Counted from the stretch's first letter, positions 25,564-33,602 are shown. The stretch is DNA of 34,859 nucleotides from Flavobacteriaceae bacterium (GCA_030621915.1 JAUXGV010000006.1:1-34859); one strand, 5' to 3'. The notes: generated by a model not told the origin, from the sequence alone. Translations and numbers: made by a program.

Positions 25564-26064
25564 TTATAACTTAAAATACTCATCTTCTAATATTGAATAA
25601 ATTCTTTGAGAACGATATGCATTTTCAATTTTAGTATTATCTCTTAAAAGCCCTTCTTGAACAAAACCTTCTGACTCATATAGTTTTATGGCTCTAATAT
25701 TATCGTCGTAAACATCTAACCACAATCTGTGAAATTCAAGATGTTCAAAACATAATTTTTTTATTAACTTTAAAGCCTCTCTGCCAAATCCAAATCCCTT
25801 TTGATTAATTGTAATACGTCTGAATTCAAGGCTTTTATTATTATTCAAACCAAATAAAATGATATGACCAGCAAGTTTATTATTGTCTTTTCGAATTATT
25901 GATAAGTGTAAACAGTTTTTATCACTTAAAAGATCTATATGTTTTTCTTTTGGATAGAGGCAAATAAAGTGTTCATTTGAATTTTCGAATTCAATAATTT
26001 TATCAATATCACTTAATAAAGTATTTAAGAGTTTTATTTTTTTTCCATAAAGTTCAATTCCCAT
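25564..26064 (-). CDS. GNAT family N-acetyltransferase
   Basis: A cytoplasmic acetyltransferase of 166 residues in the RimJ/RimL-like branch. Seen: a beta-strand pattern with KLAGHIILFGLNNNKSLEFRRITI, the acetyl-CoA loop KGFGFGREALKLIKKLCFE, and the closing motif RLWLDVYDDNIRAIKLYESEGF followed by EGLLRD. The DD-N-R-AI-LYE-GF segment is diagnostic of the fold. The substrate is unknown. It is separated by about 50 bp from the methyltransferase gene upstream. Confidence 0.87.
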   Translation of the reverse strand: MGIELYGKKIKLLNTLLSDIDKIIEFENSNEHFICLYPKEKHIDLLSDKNCLHLSIIRKDNNKLAGHIILFGLNNNKSLEFRRITINQKGFGFGREALKLIKKLCFEHLEFHRLWLDVYDDNIRAIKLYESEGFVQEGLLRDNTKIENAYRSQRIYSILEDEYFKL

Positions 26065-26113
26065 TAATTTAGTATTTAGATATTTTAGTTTCGATTTAAA
26101 ATTACACTAAAAA

Positions 26114-26767
26114 TCAATGCGTAAAGGTTATCAATCTACCCTCAATTTCTACTTTGGTAAATCTAAACTCCTTCTTGATCCATTCAAATGTTTTTTGCTG
26201 ATAAATAAAAACATGAGTAGGGTCATTTTTATAGTACCATTGATTAAAATCTATACTTTTATTAAAAATATCAGTCATACAATAAAGTTTACCATTAGGG
26301 AATAGCATTTTTTTTAACAACTGAAATTCCTTTAGAGGATTGTAAAAGTGTTCTATAACTTCACAACAGGCAATAAAGTTGTATTTTTCCATCAATAATT
26401 TGGGTTTATTATGAAAATAAGGATCGTATTGTTTGATATTATAATTATTGTCATTTAGAATTTTGGAGATCACCGGCCCCGTTCCTGCACCGAAATCAAG
26501 ACCTATGTCACTCGTAGAAAAATTAATTAATATAGCGGAAGTGATTGGGGAGACAAACTGTTGATATCCTTTGTCATTAACATCATTATTATGAGTTTGG
26601 TAGCGTAATTTTTCTGCTTCTTTATTTGGCCACAATTGATTGTCCATATAAATCCCATCACAAACAGGGCATTTGTAATACCGTAGATTATTTTTTTCAT
26701 AAAAAACATCACCTTGGTTAGAACAAAGTGGGCAGATATTTGAGAGGTTATTCTGCACAATAAACAC
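26114..26767 (-). CDS. class I SAM methyltransferase with N-terminal zinc ribbon
   Basis: A protein of 217 residues. The N-terminus holds a treble-clef or zinc-ribbon-like pattern CPLC-x17-CPVC (Cys12, 15, 33 and 36). A SAM-binding Rossmann domain follows, with motif I IGLDFGAGTGPVISKIL, then YNFIACCEVIEHFYNP and LLKKMLFPNGKLYCMTD. The pattern resembles small-molecule or sugar methyltransferases of the Methyltransf_23 type. The start codon lies 20 bp inside the preceding DksA-like gene on the same strand, suggesting coupled translation. The substrate is unknown. Confidence 0.82.
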   Translation of the reverse strand: MFIVQNNLSNICPLCSNQGDVFYEKNNLRYYKCPVCDGIYMDNQLWPNKEAEKLRYQTHNNDVNDKGYQQFVSPITSAILINFSTSDIGLDFGAGTGPVISKILNDNNYNIKQYDPYFHNKPKLLMEKYNFIACCEVIEHFYNPLKEFQLLKKMLFPNGKLYCMTDIFNKSIDFNQWYYKNDPTHVFIYQQKTFEWIKKEFRFTKVEIEGRLITFTH

Positions 26768-27071
26768 ATAATAGACTTTGAGGTCTGATTAATATTCTCC
26801 CTAAAGGTATGGGTTGATTACATTTAAGACAAATGCCAAAACCTTTATGACCTATTTGAGATAAAACTTGATACAAATTTTTTAATTTAATTTGTGCTTG
26901 TCTTAAACCTGCCTCAGCAACACTTTTATTGTTGATAGCATCCATACGAGATATACGTCCAATCGCAACATCTGGAGCTATAGGTTTTGTTACTTCCTTA
27001 TATTCTTCAATGGATTCCTCAGTTTTGGATATCTCATCTAGAATGGTTTGTTTAATTTTTTCTGGCAACAT
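26748..27071 (-). CDS. TraR/DksA-type zinc finger protein
   Basis: A protein of 107 residues with an N-terminal helical hairpin and a C-terminal C4 zinc finger (Cys81, 84, 102 and 105, CLKC...CVYC), the layout of DksA/TraR proteins that bind in the secondary channel of RNA polymerase. The hairpin turn holds GRISRMDAINNKS in place of the Asp-x-x-Asp-x-Ala tip of E. coli DksA; Asp44-Ala45 could supply part of it. A role in transcription tuning, perhaps with ppGpp, is inferred. The 3' end overlaps the zinc-ribbon methyltransferase gene. Confidence 0.85.
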   Translation of the reverse strand: MLPEKIKQTILDEISKTEESIEEYKEVTKPIAPDVAIGRISRMDAINNKSVAEAGLRQAQIKLKNLYQVLSQIGHKGFGICLKCNQPIPLGRILIRPQSLLCVYCAE

Positions 27072-27120
27072 AGGTCAGTATGTAATAAATTCGAATTAAT
27101 TTCAATAGACATTGTATTCA

Positions 27121-27906
27121 TTAATAATCAGAATATTCTGTTGGGTATAAGAAATATTTATCTATATGAGAAACATTATTGGCATATTTACTCATAGGAG
27201 CCAATTTTTTCCATTCAGGGGAATCAACAAACTCCTTCCAATGAGCATCCCTGCTCTCCTGATCTGTAAAAGTGGTCATATACATTAAATTTGGCATTTT
27301 AGATCCTGATATAACTTCTCCATAAAAAACAGCATTGAACTCTAAGCGATTAAAAAGCTTTACCTCACCACCAGCATTAAACATATCAACTTTGTTCCGA
27401 TAGTATGCTACAGTAGGAGATTCATAGCTTCTCAATTCATATACCCTATCCTTTCGATTACCTTTTAATGAAGAAGCTTTCATTTTGGGCATATCTATAA
27501 AAGCCTTTAATATTATGGATTCGATTCTTTGAAAATTGGGTTTTTCATGCGAGCCCATGATATAATCAGAACCATTTTTTAAATATGTTTTATCACTTTC
27601 AACTTTGTTTTCTAGCCCTTCGAATTGCTCTAATGAGGAAAACGGAATCAATACATAGATTTTTTTAATGGAGTCAGTTCTTGGTTTAAAAACTCCTACA
27701 TTACTTATCCCTAGCCTTTTTATTGCAGGCAGGTAAGCTTCTTTAAGATAATTTTCTGTATTTGCAATTTGATCATCGGTATCAAAGGAATATATTTTTA
27801 TTTGATAGAATTCACGATTTGCTTCTTGTGTAAAACCTATGTTGGAAATTGAGAGTATAAGAGTGAAAAATAAAAATGTATTTAACTGATTTAACTTGAT
27901 TTTCAT
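27121..27906 (-). CDS. NIPSNAP family protein, exported
   Basis: A protein of 261 residues with a signal peptide (about 1-26, ending GFTQ). The mature part contains two ferredoxin-like NIPSNAP repeats: the first begins REFYQIKIYSFDT and the second VYELRSYESPT, with MYMTTFTDQESRDAHWKEF in the second repeat. NIPSNAP domains are dimeric alpha+beta barrel folds; the bacterial exported ones have no known activity. An AT-rich 320-bp gap separates it from the divergent gene at 28227. Confidence 0.88.
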   Translation of the reverse strand: MKIKLNQLNTFLFFTLILSISNIGFTQEANREFYQIKIYSFDTDDQIANTENYLKEAYLPAIKRLGISNVGVFKPRTDSIKKIYVLIPFSSLEQFEGLENKVESDKTYLKNGSDYIMGSHEKPNFQRIESIILKAFIDMPKMKASSLKGNRKDRVYELRSYESPTVAYYRNKVDMFNAGGEVKLFNRLEFNAVFYGEVISGSKMPNLMYMTTFTDQESRDAHWKEFVDSPEWKKLAPMSKYANNVSHIDKYFLYPTEYSDY

Positions 27907-28226
27907 AAGCTTGATTTAGATTGAATTGTTGTCATTAATTGAAGGTGTATTTCGAGTTAATTAATGTAATTAAAAAATTAATTAAAACTATTTATTTGCT
28001 TATTTTGTAAATATAATGTGAACATGGTCGTACTTCAGATTTATATTGATTCGCTTACATCGAAAATCAATTAAATATAACATGTATTTAACTGCTTTCA
28101 AGGTACGAATAATATATTTTTAACGGAAAATAAACTTTAAAATAACAACCATTGTCTACAAAAACCTAAGAAATTAACTATTAATAATAGCTTTTGTATA
28201 TTTACTAAACCAACCTTTTAACAGTC
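27907..28226. other. divergent intergenic region
   Basis: About 320 bp between two divergent genes for exported proteins. It is very AT-rich. A near-match to the -7 element (TATATTTA, 28197-28204) lies 22 bp before the plus-strand gene. On the minus strand I find no exact TAnnTTTG for the NIPSNAP gene. No ORF, RNA or repeat is apparent. Confidence 0.5.
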
Positions 28227-29282
28227 ATGAAAAAAGCTTTACCATATTTGTTGTTTTTTATCTTGATAGGTAATATTAGTTCACAGAATGATAGTCTTCA
28301 AATCCAATCAAAAAAAACACCAAAACTATTTGTGAATCAAGAACCACTTTCATTAAGGTTGAGCTATTCTAATTTAGAAATTAGAAAAAAGACCAATGAC
28401 TCGACCTATTTAAAGATTGATCTTTTTTATAAGACTGAAAATGAACTATGGGAAAAGCTTCAGATTGAGTTGCGAAAAAGAGGTCACTATAGACTTGCGC
28501 AATGTTACCTCCCTCCGATAAAAATTAAAATTAATAAAGATGAAAATAAAGGAACATTATTTGAATCGAATAAAAAGCTAAAATTAGTGCTTCCCTGTTC
28601 AACAAGTAAAAATTATAATGATTACTTAGTTAAGGAATATATGGGCTATAAACTGTATGAAATTATATCTCCCTACCATTTTAAAACGCGGTTTGTAAAA
28701 ATTGATTTTACTGAAATTAAGGGGAATAAGACAAAACAAAGAAATCTTAATGGTTTCTTAATGGAAGATATTAAAAGGATCGCAAAGAGGTTTAATGGGA
28801 AGGAATTTAAAAGATCCGTTCACCCATTAAATCTTAATGATCTTGAATCTGCTCGTAATTCAATGTTTCAATTTATGATAGGGAATGTAGATTTTTCAAT
28901 GGCAGCTTTACACAATGAAAAACTGATATTCGTCGAAAAAAATTTCATACCTATTCCCTATGATTTTGATCTTTCGGGTTTAGTGAATGCTAGCTACTCT
29001 TTTGTTCCTCAGGTTAATGAGAGTCAGCAGTTGCCAATTTCAGATGTGACCGAAAGATTGTACAGAGGGTTTAAAAGAAATCCGATACTAATGCAAAAGG
29101 TAAGGCAAGAATATTTGCAGAACAAAGAGGAATTGCTTAAAGTTGTAAATGATTTGGAACCTTTATTTGAAGATGACGAACCGTTTAAAATAGCAAGAAG
29201 TTACATCATGGGTTTCTTTAGAATACTAGAAAGTGACACAAAATTTAATAGCCAAATATTAGGTAAAATGCGTGCAAAATAA
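28227..29282 (+). CDS. exported protein resembling the CotH kinase fold
   Basis: A protein of 351 residues with a signal peptide (about 1-19). I do not recognise a named family, but the order of motifs recalls CotH-type secreted kinases: RGHYR (85-89) followed by PPIKIKI; DYLVKEYMGYKLYE (132-145) and an Arg in KTRFVKIDF; NGFLMED (175-181); MFQFMIGNVDFS (213-224) then HN (229-230); and IPYDFDLSG (243-251), like the metal-binding Asp motif. Activity is inferred only. An 11-bp gap separates it from the small acidic protein gene, so they form a two-gene unit that ends at a terminator. Confidence 0.6.
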   Translation: MKKALPYLLFFILIGNISSQNDSLQIQSKKTPKLFVNQEPLSLRLSYSNLEIRKKTNDSTYLKIDLFYKTENELWEKLQIELRKRGHYRLAQCYLPPIKIKINKDENKGTLFESNKKLKLVLPCSTSKNYNDYLVKEYMGYKLYEIISPYHFKTRFVKIDFTEIKGNKTKQRNLNGFLMEDIKRIAKRFNGKEFKRSVHPLNLNDLESARNSMFQFMIGNVDFSMAALHNEKLIFVEKNFIPIPYDFDLSGLVNASYSFVPQVNESQQLPISDVTERLYRGFKRNPILMQKVRQEYLQNKEELLKVVNDLEPLFEDDEPFKIARSYIMGFFRILESDTKFNSQILGKMRAK

Positions 29283-29293
29283 CATTAAAGAAT

Positions 29294-29518
29294 ATGGGAT
29301 TACCAAAATTTTTAACAGGAGACAATTCGGATTATCCAGATGACATTTTTATTATCCATACTGAGTACCCTCAATTTATAATCAATTTGGTGGATGACGA
29401 AATTGAATGGATGGACGATATTCAAGGTGATGAAGCTGAATTGGCCAATGAAATTGCTGAGCTAATTGAATTGGCCAGTGATTTTTATGATCAGGAAATT
29501 AAAAGATATAAAGAGTAA
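29294..29518 (+). CDS. small acidic conserved protein
   Basis: A protein of 74 residues with no signal peptide or membrane helix. It is strongly acidic, with clusters such as NLVDDEIEWMDDIQGDEAEL, and its second half is predicted helical (NEIAELIELASDFYDQEI). It is likely cytoplasmic. It lies 11 bp after the CotH-like gene and is followed within 10 bp by a terminator. Its function is unknown; it reads like a small flavobacterial conserved protein rather than chance. Confidence 0.7.
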   Translation: MGLPKFLTGDNSDYPDDIFIIHTEYPQFIINLVDDEIEWMDDIQGDEAELANEIAELIELASDFYDQEIKRYKE

Positions 29519-29524
29519 TAAAAA

Positions 29525-29549
29525 GCCGAAATATTAGTTTCGGCATTTT
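29525..29549 (+). terminator. intrinsic terminator after the small acidic protein gene
   Basis: Stem GCCGAAA at 29525-29531 pairs perfectly with TTTCGGC at 29538-29544, with a six-base loop, followed by ATTTTATT. It begins 6 bp after the stop codon at 29518. Confidence 0.85.
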
Positions 29550-29637
29550 ATTATAAAAACTTGACTCAACACCCTGTTTGTGTCAATATAAAAATAATTT
29601 TTTTCAATGCCTTACGGGATGCAATTCAATTAAAATA

Positions 29638-30114
29638 TTATATAAATAACAATTGGGTTCCGTCTTCATTGGCTCTGTTATAAAAATCACCAATAGTTAA
29701 AATACCATCTAGATCATCTATCAGGTCTTTTTCTTCAATATGGAACATGTCAACCGCCAATTTACATGCCCAAAGTTTACATCCGGAATCACTTAATATT
29801 TCCAAAAATTCATCAACCGGTGGCATGTCTAATTTTTCCATTTCACTTTTCATCATTTTACTGGCGATAGCTTCCATTCCCGGTAAACCTCCTAACATAG
29901 TAGGAATGTTTAAAGCTGGGTTTCCTACCGTTGCTGTTCTTAAATCAGTTAGTTTCTTTTTTTGAATTGCCTCCAATCCAAAGAACGTGAAAAATATTTC
30001 TGCTTGGATTCCTTCCATTCGAGCTCCATTAGCCATCACAAACGCGGCATAAGCATTTTCTAAAGTAGATTTAGACAATATAAAGAGCATTTTTTTAACT
30101 TTTGTTTTTTCCAT
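29638..30114 (-). CDS. DsrE/DsrF/DrsH-like sulfur-relay family protein
   Basis: A cytoplasmic protein of 158 residues of the DsrE2-like group, which carries sulfane sulfur on a cysteine. Seen: KKMLFILSKSTLENAYAAFVMANGA at the N-terminus, FFTFFGLEAI, the MLGGLPGMEA segment, and the cysteine region SGCKLWACKLAVDMF with Cys112 and Cys117; Cys117 sits where the family's sulfur-carrying Cys is expected. It is the last gene of a three-gene operon with the DsrC/TusE-like carrier 23 bp upstream. Transfer of sulfur between the oxidoreductase product and the carrier is the likely role. Confidence 0.88.
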   Translation of the reverse strand: MEKTKVKKMLFILSKSTLENAYAAFVMANGARMEGIQAEIFFTFFGLEAIQKKKLTDLRTATVGNPALNIPTMLGGLPGMEAIASKMMKSEMEKLDMPPVDEFLEILSDSGCKLWACKLAVDMFHIEEKDLIDDLDGILTIGDFYNRANEDGTQLLFI

Positions 30115-30137
30115 GATAATTTTAATTTAAATAGTTG

Positions 30138-30446
30138 TTAGATACAACTCATTGGTTTCGGAATACCCGCTATTCTTGTAGATACTTTTAAAGGTCCCGC
30201 TGGAAATAATTTGTAAAACTCCTTAATATTTACAACGCCACTTTTTTTAATTCCTCTAATAGAAAGTGGTTTACTATTTTTAAACTGATCTTGAAGATAG
30301 GTAATTACTTCCCAATGTGAATCTGTCATATCAATTCCTTCTTCCTTCGCAATCTCATTTCCAACTTCCTTATCCCATTGCGAAACATCTTCCATATATC
30401 CATCGTCTGTAAAACTAATTGATTTTGATCCTATTGTTTTTTCCAT
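30138..30446 (-). CDS. DsrC/TusE-type sulfur carrier with a single C-terminal Cys
   Basis: A protein of 102 residues matching the DsrC/TusE family: DDGYMEDVSQWDKEVGNEIA, then HWEVITYLQDQF, FYKLFPAGPLKVSTRIAGIP, and the end KPMSCI with penultimate Cys101. In true DsrC a second Cys lies 11 residues earlier; here that position is Thr90. Loss of that Cys places it with TusE-like or other sulfur-trafficking members, not with the trisulfide-forming partner of dissimilatory sulfite reductase. It lies 23 bp from both neighbours, between the sulfide oxidoreductase and DsrE genes. Confidence 0.88.
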   Translation of the reverse strand: MEKTIGSKSISFTDDGYMEDVSQWDKEVGNEIAKEEGIDMTDSHWEVITYLQDQFKNSKPLSIRGIKKSGVVNIKEFYKLFPAGPLKVSTRIAGIPKPMSCI

Positions 30447-30469
30447 GATTTTTAAATTTAGTTTAATAT

Positions 30470-31702
30470 TTATACTTCTAATTCTTTTCCTTTTTTACTC
30501 ATTGTTGCAGATACAAATGGAATACTGATGCCTTTTAGTAACATGTTCCAATATATCCATCTAAACGCCAATTTACCCATATGATTCATCCTGCTCTCTT
30601 CCAAAAGTTTCAATGGCCCCAATCCAGGAAAAGGAAAGGTTCCTTTTACCGGTTCTGTGGTATAATTAAAATCGATCAATAATGCCTTTCCATGACCGGT
30701 TTCAATAAAACAATTGGCATGACCATCAAATTCTTCTTTTAGTGGCTTATCGTCAATAAATCTCAATATGTTGTCGGTTAATATTTCTGCCTCGAAATGT
30801 GCAACCGAACCGGCCTTTGATGCCGGAACATTTGTAGCATCACCAATGGCAAAAATATTTTTATTATCCAGAGTTTGTAAAGTTGCTTTGTGTGTAGGAA
30901 CATAATTTAGATCATCACCCATACCAGATCGCTCAATCATTTCATCTCCCATATTGGTAGGCACGGTTACCAATAGGTCGAAATCAACCGTATCATCGCC
31001 GTAATCCACAATTTGACTTTTTTCATTATCTACGCGTTCAATATTGAAATCTGTAATTACCTTAATATTTTTTTCTTCCAATAAATAATTCAAAGCTTCA
31101 GTTGCTTTTGGCTTGGTAAATGCTCCACCTAAAGGAGTAACGTAGGTTATATCAACCTTATCCCTCATTCCTTTATTGATAAAGAATGAATCTGCTAAAA
31201 ATGCAAATTCTAAGGGTGCCACAGGACATTTAATAGGCATTTCAGTAAAATGAATGACCAATTTACCACCTTCCCATACTCTTAATTTGTCTCTCAAGGC
31301 CTTAGCTCCCTCATAGGTGTAAAAATCGAAAACGGTTTTGTGCCAGTTTTCACCTTTCATTCCCTCTGTTTCTTCAGGTGCAATTTTTGTTCCCGTGGCA
31401 ATAATTAAAATATCATAATTTAAAGTTTCATTTTCCAAATCAACTGTATTACTTTCAGGATTTATTTTATCAATTTTCTTTTGAATGTAATTTATTCCTT
31501 TGGGAAGAAACTTTGTGCCCTTTTTCTTTACATCTTTTGTTTTATATATATCAAAAGGTAAAAACAGGAACCCAGGCTGGTAATAATGTGTTTTATACTG
31601 ATCAATTATGGTGATTTTCCAGTTATCCGGTAATTTGTTAACCAGATGATTGGCCATCATTGTTCCACTGGTTCCAGCACCTAATATTACTAAATTTTTC
31701 AT
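30470..31702 (-). CDS. sqr: sulfide:quinone oxidoreductase-like flavoprotein
   Basis: An FAD enzyme of 410 residues that oxidises sulfide and passes electrons to quinone at the inner membrane. Seen: the FAD motif VILGAGTSGTMMA (residues 4-16); ILIIATGTKI; the catalytic Cys159 in PIKCPVAPLEFAFL; VTPLGGAFTKP; the second FAD motif IFAIGDATNVPASKAG; and Cys331 in GHANCFIETGHGKALLIDF, aligning with the second redox Cys of type II-like SQRs. An amphipathic C-terminal region could bind the membrane. It heads the sqr-tusE-like-dsrE operon and has a palindrome and a -7 element upstream. A related persulfide-using role cannot be excluded. Confidence 0.88.
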   Translation of the reverse strand: MKNLVILGAGTSGTMMANHLVNKLPDNWKITIIDQYKTHYYQPGFLFLPFDIYKTKDVKKKGTKFLPKGINYIQKKIDKINPESNTVDLENETLNYDILIIATGTKIAPEETEGMKGENWHKTVFDFYTYEGAKALRDKLRVWEGGKLVIHFTEMPIKCPVAPLEFAFLADSFFINKGMRDKVDITYVTPLGGAFTKPKATEALNYLLEEKNIKVITDFNIERVDNEKSQIVDYGDDTVDFDLLVTVPTNMGDEMIERSGMGDDLNYVPTHKATLQTLDNKNIFAIGDATNVPASKAGSVAHFEAEILTDNILRFIDDKPLKEEFDGHANCFIETGHGKALLIDFNYTTEPVKGTFPFPGLGPLKLLEESRMNHMGKLAFRWIYWNMLLKGISIPFVSATMSKKGKELEV

Positions 31703-31744
31703 CTTATACGATTTAAATTATTTATTATCTAAATTCATGAAATA

Positions 31745-31752
31745 CAAATATA
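31745..31752 (-). promoter_or_regulatory. -7 promoter element of the sulfide operon
   Basis: Minus-strand TATATTTG matches TAnnTTTG exactly, 42 bp before the oxidoreductase start codon. The usual -33 TTG is missing; in its place lies the edge of a palindrome. Confidence 0.6.
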
Positions 31753-31770
31753 CCACATCAAATAAAAACT

Positions 31771-31792
31771 ATATGTAACCTAGGTTGCATAT
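31771..31792. promoter_or_regulatory. 22-bp palindromic operator candidate upstream of the sulfide operon
   Basis: Left arm ATATGTAACCT and right arm AGGTTGCATAT are reverse complements except for one T/C position. Read as half-sites this is TGTAAC-N4-GTTGCA, the geometry of Crp/Fnr-family binding sites. Its centre is about 40 bp upstream of the transcription start predicted from the -7 element, which is where class II activators bind. Confidence 0.6.
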
Positions 31793-31955
31793 TTATAATA
31801 AGAGTTTCGAAGTTAGCTATTTAATTGATTTTAGAATATATTAAATTCATGTAAATAAAAAATTAAATATATGATTATAAAAATCAGTGGTTGGGTAGTT
31901 TTGATTATTTATTTTTAAACTTTCTTCAAAAAATAAAATTGAAAATAATTTGAAC

Positions 31956-33362
31956 CTAAAGAGTATTGAAATATTCCCATTTTTCTTTTAATTCTGTTAA
32001 TAATTCATCAAAATCAGAATATCCTTTTAACTTTTTAAGATTTGGTTCGGAATTAAACAATGGATAATTGGGAAATCCTGTATCAGCAGCTTTTTTTAAC
32101 CATTCAACAGTCTCCTTCTTATTATTCATAATAGATGAACAAATTGCAAAATGGAAATAAATATGATGAACATGAAGAAATTCCCTTGAATTATCAAAAG
32201 CTATTTTCATTTTTTGATCGGCTTCAATATGTTGTTCATTACTTGCCAGTAAGATAGCATACACACTATTAATAATGGAATTGTGTGGGTCATTTTTTAA
32301 AGCAATCTTCAAAAGATCAATTGCCTCTTCCTGTTGATTCAGATAAAAAAGATTTAAGGCTTCCAATGATTGAGTTGGTAATGGTGCAAAATTTGCAGGG
32401 ATTCTTTTAAATTCTCTTAATGCCAATTCATATTTACCTTGAAAAAGTAATGTTTCTGCCATAAACCTTCTTGCCCTGAAATTACCTGGATCTAATTCAA
32501 CGCTTTTTTGTGCATTATTTAAAGCATCACTGAACAATCCAATATGCAATTGAACTAAGGATAATTGTTCATAAGCATGGCTGAGCTTCGGGTCCTTTAA
32601 TATGGCTTTTTTAAATTCATTCATAGCCTCTTCATGTGCGAAATTGTGACTTTGACTCCAATAAAATTGACCTCTAATAATATTTGGATTTGCTAAATTT
32701 GGATTCAATAATAACGCCTTTCCTGCTGCAGAATAAGCTTCTTCTTCCCATTTTGAATTGGGATCGAAAGATAAATATTTTCGCATGTAAGAACTTGCAA
32801 GATTATCATAGGCCTTTGCAAATTCAGGGTCGCTCCCTATAGCTTTGGAATAATAAACAATTGCAGTATCAATATCAGAAAGGGTCTCTTTTCTTTGATG
32901 AAATTCTCCTTTTAAATAATAATCCAATGCAATGAGGTTGGAAGAAATTTTCTCATGTATTTTAATAGTGTCATTTAATTCATTCTTTTTAGTTGTTTCA
33001 ACGTTTAAGTTTGTTCCACTCCATGGAGATTTGAATAGAATAAATATTACACCTAATATTAAAACTGTAATTACTAATCCATAAATTGTTTTACTCGATT
33101 CTGTAGTACTTAAATTATTATCTTCAATTTTTTTTATACCTTCTGAGCTAATATCAAATTTCCAGGAAAATATTATCCAAATCGGTAGGCCTAGAAACAT
33201 AGTTAATGTAAGTATTTTTAACACCCATAATGGTGCTTCAACCAAGGGCAATAATGTGGAAAAAACTTGTAATAAAACCCAAGAAACGGCCAAATACGCA
33301 AAGGTTCCTTTGAATACATTACGTCTTTTAAGTTCAGTAATAAATTTTTTTATTTGAGACAT
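31956..33362 (-). CDS. membrane-anchored tetratricopeptide repeat protein
   Basis: A protein of 468 residues. The N-terminus (FITELKRRNVFKGTFAYLAVSW, then two hydrophobic helices to about residue 68) is the module found at the start of many TPR and adenylate-cyclase-linked proteins. A third membrane helix lies at about 93-110. From about residue 140 there are several TPR-like helix pairs, such as AIVYYSKAIGSDPEFAKAYDNLA and DALNNAQKSVELDPGNFRARR. No catalytic or DNA-binding domain is present, so it is probably a protein-interaction scaffold facing one side of the inner membrane. It ends about 250 bp from the sulfide operon and is a separate transcript. Confidence 0.85.
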   Translation of the reverse strand: MSQIKKFITELKRRNVFKGTFAYLAVSWVLLQVFSTLLPLVEAPLWVLKILTLTMFLGLPIWIIFSWKFDISSEGIKKIEDNNLSTTESSKTIYGLVITVLILGVIFILFKSPWSGTNLNVETTKKNELNDTIKIHEKISSNLIALDYYLKGEFHQRKETLSDIDTAIVYYSKAIGSDPEFAKAYDNLASSYMRKYLSFDPNSKWEEEAYSAAGKALLLNPNLANPNIIRGQFYWSQSHNFAHEEAMNEFKKAILKDPKLSHAYEQLSLVQLHIGLFSDALNNAQKSVELDPGNFRARRFMAETLLFQGKYELALREFKRIPANFAPLPTQSLEALNLFYLNQQEEAIDLLKIALKNDPHNSIINSVYAILLASNEQHIEADQKMKIAFDNSREFLHVHHIYFHFAICSSIMNNKKETVEWLKKAADTGFPNYPLFNSEPNLKKLKGYSDFDELLTELKEKWEYFNTL

Positions 33363-33390
33363 TTATAATTATCAGGCCAATTGATTCTCG

Positions 33391-33602
33391 TCAATTAGGA
33401 TTCATTGAATCGTTTTGTATTTTTAAAGATAGCCATTTTTCTACAGTTGAAATAAATCTTTTTTTAGCATACTCGTTCATGTTTCTGATTCGAGCATTTT
33501 CATGGTGTTTTCCTGGCATTATAAACCATTTAGAATCTGCTTTTTATTAGGTAGAACAGAACTGGCAGACCAGGTGTCATTGGCTCCATAAATATAAATA
33601 AA
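33391..33602 (-). pseudogene. frameshifted C-terminal relic of a serine peptidase (S28/S37-like)
   Basis: Two adjacent reading frames join into one recognisable end of an alpha/beta-hydrolase peptidase. The first gives FIYIYGANDTWSASSVLP, matching the strand and loop with the catalytic Asp. A one-base shift at an A5 run (T5 on the plus strand, near 33541) leads into the second, KWFIMPGKHHENARIRNM, with the catalytic His, then a helix with RFISTVEKWLSLK and a stop at 33391. No start or N-terminal 400 residues remain, because the DUF1697 gene ends at 33663. The family name is my best match by eye. Confidence 0.65.

Noticed and set aside
26527-26769. Second minus-strand frame overlapping the zinc-ribbon methyltransferase
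   Set aside because: It has no recognisable motif and overlaps the Cys4 and SAM motifs of the methyltransferase in another frame.
30138-30446. Carrier protein as evidence for dissimilatory sulfite reduction or reverse Dsr sulfur oxidation
   Set aside because: The second conserved Cys is Thr90, and no dsrAB genes are in the window.
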